From CAZKMM01 sp964553915 (GTDB taxonomy: Bacteria > RBG-13-61-14 > DRUE01), in the NCBI GenBank assembly GCA_964553915.1, contig CAZKMM010000063.1:1-14958 (forward strand): DNA of 14,958 bases, in the 5' to 3' direction. A model generated the notes under the pieces. It ran no database searches and was not told the origin of the DNA. It saw only the letters and a program-made list of their open reading frames with translations. This document shows positions 7,406-13,080 of the stretch, one piece after another; the stretch's first letter is position 1, and the number at the start of each line of letters is the position of its first letter. Position numbers and translations under genes: made by a program.

Positions 7406-9456
7406 GCGGAATTAATCTGGAAGATTTCTTGGCGGAAGCGGAGGAATTAATTGACCGGCTTAACCACGGATTTCTGGAGCTAGACCAGCAGTTAAAACAA
7501 GGAGAAAAGCCCGAGCCCAGCCTGGTAAATGATATTTTTCGCTCTGCCCATTCCCTGAAAGGTATCTGCGGGATGTTCGGTTTTACCGAGGTGGGAGAGA
7601 TTGCCCATAAGATGGAAGACCTCTTAGACCGACTCCGGCTCCAGAAACTAAAGCTCACCCCCAAAACTCTGGACATTATGTTCCAGACCACTGAGGAACT
7701 GCATAAAATAATGCACCGAAAAGCCTCGGGAGAAGAAATATCTCCCAGCGAGGTAGAGGCTTTAAAGAAAAAGCTGGAGCAGGTAGAAGAGGTAAAAGAA
7801 GAGGATGATAAAGATTATTGGTTAAAAGAGAGCGGGCTGGAGCCAGAGATTTTATCGGTTCTGACCGAATATGAGGAACATCGCCTGATTGAGAACCTGA
7901 AAGAGAAGAAAGGCATTTACCGAATTACGGTGAGCTTTGATTTAGGCACCTTTGATGAGGAGCTCAATGCTCTGCAGGGGAAATTAAAGCAAATCGGTGA
8001 GCTTATTACCACCCTGCCCAGTGCGGAAGAAAGCAATGAAAATCGGATTACTTTTTATCTTCTTTTAGGAAGTAATTTACCTCAGCAGGAGATAGAAGCA
8101 GAGCTATTCGGGTTTCCGGCATCGATTTCTGCGGTTAAATCTCCCCCGGTTCCAACCCTTCCCAAGTCCACCCCGGAAAAGAAAGAAGAAGTTAAAGAGG
8201 CTCCCGGGGAGGAGCTGGAGCGGGTGCGGAGTCTCACTCAGACCGTAAGAGTGAGCATCACCAAGCTGGACAATTTAATGAACATCGTAGGGGAGCTGGT
8301 TTTGAGTAAGAATATCATTGCCCAGTTAATTGAAAGACTTCGGGCAGAGCTGGGTTTCAGTGAGCTGGCTCTGGAGCTTTATAAGGCGAATCGGAATCTG
8401 GAGCGAAAGCTTCAGGAACTGCAGGAAAGTGTTCTGGAAGTGCGGATGGTTCCTATCGGGCAGATTTATGATAAACTCCGTCGGAATGTCCGCACCCTTT
8501 CCCGAGAGCTGGGAAAAGAGGTGGATTTTATCACTGAGGGCGGTGAAACCGAACTTGATAAATTAATTATTGAAGACCTGGCAGACCCTTTAATGCATAT
8601 CATCCGCAATGCCCTGGACCACGGAATTGAGCCAAGAGAAGAAAGAATCCGGCTGGGAAAACCGCCTCAGGGACAGATTCGGCTTAATGCTTATCAGCAG
8701 GGAAACCATGTGGTGATTGAAATCAGCGATGATGGTGCCGGGCTAAATCTGGAGAAGATTCGGCAGAAAGCAATTGAGCGGGGATTGATTTCTCCGGAAG
8801 AAGAGGTGCGGGAGGAGGAGCTGGTTCAGGTGCTTTTCACTCCCGGATTTAGCACCGCGGAGAAGGTGAGCGAGGTTTCCGGCAGAGGGGTAGGGCTGGA
8901 TGTGGTGAAAAATAACATCTCTGCTTTAAGTGGTGCCATAGATATAGAGAGCTCTCCAGGAGAGGGCACCAAGGTGATTATCACCCTGCCCATTACTCTG
9001 GCAATTATTCAGGCTTTGATTGTGGAGGCGGGAGGCGAGACTTTTGCCATCCCCTTAAATTCTGTTTCCAGCGGACTGGCAATCCGACCGGAAGAAATCA
9101 AGACCATTGAAGGTAGAGAGGTGATTGAGCAGAGGGAGCGAACTCTGCCTTTGCTCCGGCTGGATGAGTTTTTCAGGTTAAACGGCAGAAAGAGAAGCGA
9201 GCAGGAGGAACTATATGTGGTTACCGTTGCGATTGCGGAGCGGAGGCTTGGACTGGTAGTGGATAAGCTTCTGGGCAGGCAGGATATTGTGATTAAGAGC
9301 ATTGGCGAGGTATTGAGTGGCATCAGGGGGATTGCTGGTGCCACGGAGCTGGGCGACCAGCGGACGATTTTAGTTTTAGATGTGGTGGGGATGATAGAAG
9401 AAGCCTCCAGCGGTTTAAAAGCTTCATCCCGGCAGGTAGAAAAAAATGTATCTTGA
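7402..9456 (+). CDS. cheA: Chemotaxis histidine kinase CheA
   Basis: A 684-residue hybrid-free CheA. The Hpt (P1) domain at about 1-115 carries phospho-accepting His50 in SAHSLKG. Residues about 150-245 are not recognisable as the usual CheY/CheB-binding P2; instead there is a block beginning LTEYEEHRL, of a kind I associate with deltaproteobacterial CheAs. The dimerisation helices (P3) follow at about 275-345. The ATPase domain (P4) has the N box around His399-Asn403 with Asp406-His407, the G1 box DDGAG (443-447) and the G2 box GRGVGLDVV (494-502). A CheW-like regulatory domain (P5) runs from about 525 to 670. The start is TTG at 7402, supported by GGGAGG at 7387-7392; it overlaps the cheY-like stop by four bases. 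All catalytic residues appear intact, so an active kinase is expected. It would phosphorylate the receivers encoded around it. Confidence 0.95.
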   Translation: MSGINLEDFLAEAEELIDRLNHGFLELDQQLKQGEKPEPSLVNDIFRSAHSLKGICGMFGFTEVGEIAHKMEDLLDRLRLQKLKLTPKTLDIMFQTTEELHKIMHRKASGEEISPSEVEALKKKLEQVEEVKEEDDKDYWLKESGLEPEILSVLTEYEEHRLIENLKEKKGIYRITVSFDLGTFDEELNALQGKLKQIGELITTLPSAEESNENRITFYLLLGSNLPQQEIEAELFGFPASISAVKSPPVPTLPKSTPEKKEEVKEAPGEELERVRSLTQTVRVSITKLDNLMNIVGELVLSKNIIAQLIERLRAELGFSELALELYKANRNLERKLQELQESVLEVRMVPIGQIYDKLRRNVRTLSRELGKEVDFITEGGETELDKLIIEDLADPLMHIIRNALDHGIEPREERIRLGKPPQGQIRLNAYQQGNHVVIEISDDGAGLNLEKIRQKAIERGLISPEEEVREEELVQVLFTPGFSTAEKVSEVSGRGVGLDVVKNNISALSGAIDIESSPGEGTKVIITLPITLAIIQALIVEAGGETFAIPLNSVSSGLAIRPEEIKTIEGREVIEQRERTLPLLRLDEFFRLNGRKRSEQEELYVVTVAIAERRLGLVVDKLLGRQDIVIKSIGEVLSGIRGIAGATELGDQRTILVLDVVGMIEEASSGLKASSRQVEKNVS

Positions 9457-10291
9457 GTTTTATCAGCTTCGGTTTAAGCCTTTTGGCAAGAGTCCAGACC
9501 CCTCTATGCTTTATTTTTCTCGCCGGCATCAGGAGGCGCTGGCAAGAATGGAGCAGGCGGTAGAAGACCGGGAGCTTTTGCTTCTCACCGGTGAGATCGG
9601 TTCGGGAAAGACCACTTTAAGCCGGGCTTTAATTGACCGGCTGGGAAAGGAGTATTATCCGGCATTGATTATCAATCCCCGCTTGAGTCCGAATCAACTT
9701 CTTCGCACGGTTGCCCGAAGACTGGGAGCGAGCGAGCCCAGATATTTTAAAAGCGATTTAATTGAGCAGATTTTTGACCTGGTTTTTAAATATTACCAGA
9801 AGGGTATCTGCCCGGTTCTGATTATTGATGAAGCTCATCTGATTCCTTCCCGGGAGAGCTTTGAGGAGGTTCGGCTTCTTACCAATTTCCAGTTAGATGA
9901 AGAGAATTTACTCAGTGTGATTTTAATTGCTCAGCCGGAAATCTATCGCCGGCTCTCCCATTCAGTTTATGAGCCACTACGCCAGAGAATTGGGCTTCGC
10001 TATCACCTTCAGCCTCTGGAAGAAAAAGAGGTGGAGGAATATATTAAGTTTCGGCTGGAAAAAGCCGGGAGAAAAAAACCTCTGTTCAGCGATACTGCGC
10101 TAGAGCTGGTCTGGATTTATTCCGGAGGAATTCCCAGAAAGATAAATAATATCTGCGCCAACGCTCTGATTGAAGGGTTTGCCCGGGAAGCAAAACTGAT
10201 TGACCGGGAGATTATTGAGGATGTGGTTTTAGATTTGGGCTTGGAGCCAGTGGTAAAGAAACCTAAAAAGAAAATCTCTCAGGCGGGATAA
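9446..10291 (+). CDS. ExeA/MshM-type AAA+ ATPase in chemosensory operon
   Basis: A 281-residue ATPase of the general secretion pathway protein A family. The opening YLEFYQLRFKPFGKSPDPSMLY is the family's typical start. Walker A is GEIGSGKTT (49-57), Walker B is VLIIDEAH (Asp128-Glu129), and a sensor-1-like strand (VILIAQPE) and an LRQRIGLRYHL segment follow. A winged-helix-like lid with SGGIPRKINNIC completes the fold. There is no transmembrane segment or peptidoglycan-binding domain, unlike full ExeA, so it is cytosolic; short homologues such as MshM occur in pilus and exopolysaccharide loci. Its ATG lies inside the end of cheA (11-base overlap), so it is translationally coupled to the kinase. 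Lying between cheA and two cheW-type genes, it may organise or localise the signalling array, which is inference. It is unrelated in family to the ParA-type ATPase ParC. Confidence 0.9.
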   Translation: MYLEFYQLRFKPFGKSPDPSMLYFSRRHQEALARMEQAVEDRELLLLTGEIGSGKTTLSRALIDRLGKEYYPALIINPRLSPNQLLRTVARRLGASEPRYFKSDLIEQIFDLVFKYYQKGICPVLIIDEAHLIPSRESFEEVRLLTNFQLDEENLLSVILIAQPEIYRRLSHSVYEPLRQRIGLRYHLQPLEEKEVEEYIKFRLEKAGRKKPLFSDTALELVWIYSGGIPRKINNICANALIEGFAREAKLIDREIIEDVVLDLGLEPVVKKPKKKISQAG

Positions 10292-10294
10292 TCA

Positions 10295-11341
10295 ATGGAC
10301 CTTTTAGAAGCAAGAAAAAAAGCAAAAGAACTGAAGAAAAAGCTGGAAGAAACTGAAGAAAAAAAGGGGGAGAAAAAACCTAAAACTTCCGCGAGGAAGT
10401 CCGGGAAGGGAAAGAAAGAGACAGAAAAGAAAGCGAAGAAGAAATCCAAGGCAAAACCCCGGGCTTCTCAAAAAAAAGAAAAGAAGCCAGCAAAGAAAAA
10501 AGAACCCGCGGTTGAACCAGAGCCGGTTGAGGAGAAAAAGCCAGAAAAACCAGCGTCTACTCCCCAGCCCAAGGAAGAAGACATTTTTACTGATCTGAGT
10601 TTTGGTGAAGACCTTCCTGAGGTTGAGGCTCCCGCAGAGGAGGTAATTCTGGAGCCAGAAAAACCTTCTCCTCCTCAAGCGCAGGCAGAGAAAAAAGAGT
10701 CCATTCCAGAGCAAGTAAAAGAGGAGATTGTTTTTAAACCTGCTCCGGAGGAGAAAAAGAAAGAGACCGCGGAGCCTGTCGTTCAACCAGCCGAGCCAGA
10801 GGTCTCATTTGAAGGAGCGGAGACAGGTGCAGAGAAAGATTTTTTTGACTTAATTGTTGAGGACCTGGTTCAGTATGGTTATGCGGAGGAGGAAGCAGGA
10901 GAGCTTTTAGAGCTTTTGAGCTTTCAGCTTGGAGAGGAGATTTATGCGGTGCCCTTGGTTCGGATTCAGCAGATAATCAAGCCCCGACCAATGACCTATG
11001 TTCCCCGGGCTCCGGAACATATTCTCGGGATAATCTCGCTTCGGGGAACCATCATTCCCATTTTTGATTTAAAACAGAGGCTGGGGCTGGGAAAGAGTGA
11101 GGTAGGAAGGAAAAGCCGAATTATCATCATTAAACTAAATGAAAAGGCGGTAGCCGGACTTCTGGTGGACCAGGTTTTGGAAGTAGCCCGGGTTCCAGCC
11201 AGCGGTCTGGAGCCTACCCCGGCAATTTTCAGCGGGGTGGAAGGAGAGTTCATTGAGGGAATTGCTCGTTTTAGAGGCAGGATGTTAATTGTTTTAAATT
11301 TAAGGCAAGTGATTTTGGGCAGGAAAGAAGGGGAGGAATAG
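10295..11341 (+). CDS. CheW-domain protein with lysine-rich and acidic/proline-rich N-terminal tail
   Basis: A 348-residue protein in three zones. Residues 1-70 are extremely basic: I count 29 Lys and 3 Arg against 12 acidic residues, arranged in KK/KKK clusters with Ala, Ser and Pro, resembling histone H1-type tails. Residues about 70-195 are acidic and rich in Pro and Glu. A complete CheW domain follows from about 205 to 345 (SFQLGEEIYAVPLVRIQQII at 209-228, then the typical ISLRGTIIPIFDLKQRL). CheW domains bridge CheA and chemoreceptors. The tail suggests an extra contact with a polyanion (nucleoid, acidic membrane or an acidic protein partner), by analogy to the DNA-binding basic N-terminus of FrzCD. 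It begins three bases after the ATPase gene, in a position like Vibrio parP, whose product also joins a long linker to a CheW-like domain. The low-complexity tail has no recognisable fold. Confidence 0.88.
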   Translation: MDLLEARKKAKELKKKLEETEEKKGEKKPKTSARKSGKGKKETEKKAKKKSKAKPRASQKKEKKPAKKKEPAVEPEPVEEKKPEKPASTPQPKEEDIFTDLSFGEDLPEVEAPAEEVILEPEKPSPPQAQAEKKESIPEQVKEEIVFKPAPEEKKKETAEPVVQPAEPEVSFEGAETGAEKDFFDLIVEDLVQYGYAEEEAGELLELLSFQLGEEIYAVPLVRIQQIIKPRPMTYVPRAPEHILGIISLRGTIIPIFDLKQRLGLGKSEVGRKSRIIIIKLNEKAVAGLLVDQVLEVARVPASGLEPTPAIFSGVEGEFIEGIARFRGRMLIVLNLRQVILGRKEGEE

Positions 11342-11345
11342 AAAA

Positions 11346-11834
11346 TTGCAGGGAGAGAAGAGCGGAGAGGTTAAACTTGCCTGCTTTTTTCTGGCAGGTC
11401 AGAGTTATGCCATAGATATAATGAAGATTCATCAGATTATTCGTCCGACCAAGATTCGCCCTCTTCCTCAGTCGCCGGATTTTGTGGAGGGAGTGATAAA
11501 TCTTCGGGGAGCGGTGGTGCCGATTATAGATTTGCGCAAGAGATTTGAAGTGGAGATAAATCCGGAGCAGGAGCCCCGGGTCATCATTGTCAGCGTGGAT
11601 AAGCAGGTGGTGGGAATTGTGGTGGATGATGTTACAGATGTGATTACTGTTACCCGTCAGCAGATTCAGCCCCCACCCCGGCTAAGCGGGATTCCTGCTC
11701 AGTTTTTAAAGGGCGCCTGCCAGCACGGGGATGATATTCTTTTGATTTTAAATCTGGATGAGCTATTGACCAGTGAGGAAAAAATCTCTCTGGCAGAGCT
11801 TAAATCAAATGCCAAGAAAGGAGTTGAAGAATGA
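11346..11834 (+). CDS. cheW: CheW-type coupling protein
   Basis: A 162-residue protein that is essentially one CheW domain (CFFLAGQSYAIDIMKIHQII near residues 12-31, GVINLRGAVVPIIDLRKRF near 49-67, and a final GDDILLILNLDELL strand). CheW is a two-lobed SH3-like adaptor that binds the CheA P5 domain and the tips of chemoreceptors in the cytoplasmic array. The start is a TTG at 11346; no ATG or GTG start lies earlier in a useful place, and the GGGGAGG just before the upstream stop serves as a Shine-Dalgarno sequence. It lies four bases after the tailed CheW gene, so the operon encodes two different coupling proteins, plus the CheW-like domain of CheA. The TGA overlaps the ATG of the next gene. 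Confidence 0.93.
   Translation: MQGEKSGEVKLACFFLAGQSYAIDIMKIHQIIRPTKIRPLPQSPDFVEGVINLRGAVVPIIDLRKRFEVEINPEQEPRVIIVSVDKQVVGIVVDDVTDVITVTRQQIQPPPRLSGIPAQFLKGACQHGDDILLILNLDELLTSEEKISLAELKSNAKKGVEE
11819..11823 (+). promoter_or_regulatory. Shine-Dalgarno site of the zinc-ribbon/receiver gene
   Basis: AGGAG inside the end of cheW lies seven bases before the ATG at 11831, which itself overlaps the cheW TGA as ATGA. Confidence 0.7.
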
Positions 11835-13063
11835 TCGTTGCCTGTCCGAAATGCAAAACCAAGTATCGAGTGGATGAAAGTAAGATTGGACCACAGGGAA
11901 TCAAGCTCCGCTGTGCCAAATGTAAAGTAATTTTTCGGGTAACCAAAAAGCCAACCCCTCCACCTCAAGTGGCACCCTCAGCTCCAGCGCCTCCTCCACC
12001 TTCTCCGCCCGCCCAGCCACCGGTTCCTCCGTCTCCACCTCCTCAGGCTCAGGCACCAGCTCCTCCACCCCCCACTGCGGAGCGGGAAATTCCCCGAATG
12101 GAGGCGCCCAAGGAGAGAGTGGAAGGAATTAGCGGTCCTTTTCTCCCGAAAACCGAGCCAAAGGCGGAACTGCTTTTAGCAGATGCGGATGAGACTTTTC
12201 TTAATAAGATTGGCGATACCTTGATTTCTGCGGGATACAAAGTCTGGTATGCCCGGGATGGGATTCAGGCTTTAAATTTTATCAGGGAGTATAAGCCCAG
12301 GGTAGCGATTGTTGAGGTAATGCTTCCCGGACTTTTTGGGTTTGAGGTGTGTGAAAAGGTGAAAGCGGACCCGGAATTAAAAGACCAGGTAAAACTGGTG
12401 CTGATCGGCTCAGTCTATGAAAAAGACCGGTTCCGCCGGGCTCCCTCCAATCTTTACGGAGCAGATGAATATGTAGATAAATACCACAACGGAAAAGAGG
12501 TGCTGAAGAAGGTAGAAAAACTGCTCGGGTTTGCAGAGGAAGAAAAGGTGCCAGCGCCAGCAGAAGTTCCTGCTCCTGAGCCGGTATCTGCTCCTGCTCC
12601 TCCGGAACCGGTCCAGCCACCGGCTCCGGAGCCAGCTCCACCTCCTCAGGCTCCGCCTCCACCGGTAAGCGAGACCCAACCCGAGCCAGTTGCACCTCCA
12701 CCAGAACCGATAAGTGCTCCGCCCCCTCCACCAGCACCAGAAGTTGCTCCTCCCAGACCGGAAGTCAAGCCAGAAGCCAAACCTGCGGACTGGAAGTCAA
12801 TGGTTCCAGATGACCCGGCGCATCAGAAAGCAGCCCGGCTTGCCCGAACCATCGCCGCGGATATCGCTCTTTACAATCCAGACCTGGTAGAGAAGGGGGT
12901 TAGAGAGGGGACCTTCTGGGAGCTGTTAGCAAAAGATATTGAGGATGGAAGAAAACATTATGAGTCCAAAGTTGCTCCGGAGGTGCTTGCCAGCACTGAT
13001 TATTTTCGTCTGGCTCTAGAAGATTTAATTGCTCGTAAGAAGAAGGAGCTCGGGCTGGAATAA
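11831..13063 (+). CDS. Zinc-ribbon / proline-rich / degenerate receiver protein
   Basis: A 410-residue multi-part protein. Cys5, Cys8, Cys28 and Cys31 form an MJ0042-type zinc ribbon (CPKCKTKYRVDESKIGPQG, then RCAKC). A first Pro/Ala linker covers about 41-79. A receiver-like domain spans about 112-235, but the phospho-acceptor position holds Glu162 (VAIVEVMLPG) and one of the acidic metal ligands is Ala119 (LLADADE); Ser194 and Lys217 occupy the other conserved positions. It is therefore unlikely to be phosphorylated and Glu162 may mimic the phosphorylated state. A second, longer Pro/Ala/Glu linker covers about 240-315. The last 90 residues are a helical domain (AARLARTIAADIALYNPDLV) that I recall from other zinc-ribbon proteins of Deltaproteobacteria, with no known function. 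Similar zinc ribbons occur in the myxobacterial gliding protein GltJ/AgmX. Function here is unknown; an adaptor role is inferred. Confidence 0.88.
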   Translation: MIVACPKCKTKYRVDESKIGPQGIKLRCAKCKVIFRVTKKPTPPPQVAPSAPAPPPPSPPAQPPVPPSPPPQAQAPAPPPPTAEREIPRMEAPKERVEGISGPFLPKTEPKAELLLADADETFLNKIGDTLISAGYKVWYARDGIQALNFIREYKPRVAIVEVMLPGLFGFEVCEKVKADPELKDQVKLVLIGSVYEKDRFRRAPSNLYGADEYVDKYHNGKEVLKKVEKLLGFAEEEKVPAPAEVPAPEPVSAPAPPEPVQPPAPEPAPPPQAPPPPVSETQPEPVAPPPEPISAPPPPPAPEVAPPRPEVKPEAKPADWKSMVPDDPAHQKAARLARTIAADIALYNPDLVEKGVREGTFWELLAKDIEDGRKHYESKVAPEVLASTDYFRLALEDLIARKKKELGLE

Positions 13064-13080
13064 GTCAAAAAGCTTGTCCT

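Noticed and set aside
10304..10786. A 160-residue minus-strand open frame rich in Leu, Phe and Arg, looking like a membrane protein.
   Set aside because: It is the mirror of the Lys/Glu-rich codons (AAA, AAG, GAA, GAG) of the tailed CheW gene; it has no own ribosome-binding site and interrupts a coherent operon.
12282..12737. A 151-residue minus-strand open frame and an overlapping 89-residue one.
   Set aside because: They mirror the receiver and the proline-rich linker of the zinc-ribbon protein; composition is an artefact of CCA/CCT repeats and no family is recognisable.
12541..12780. Repeated CCA/CCT/GCT-rich DNA, considered as a tandem repeat or CRISPR-like array.
   Set aside because: No regular unit and spacer pattern; it is an in-frame Pro/Ala/Glu linker of the zinc-ribbon protein.
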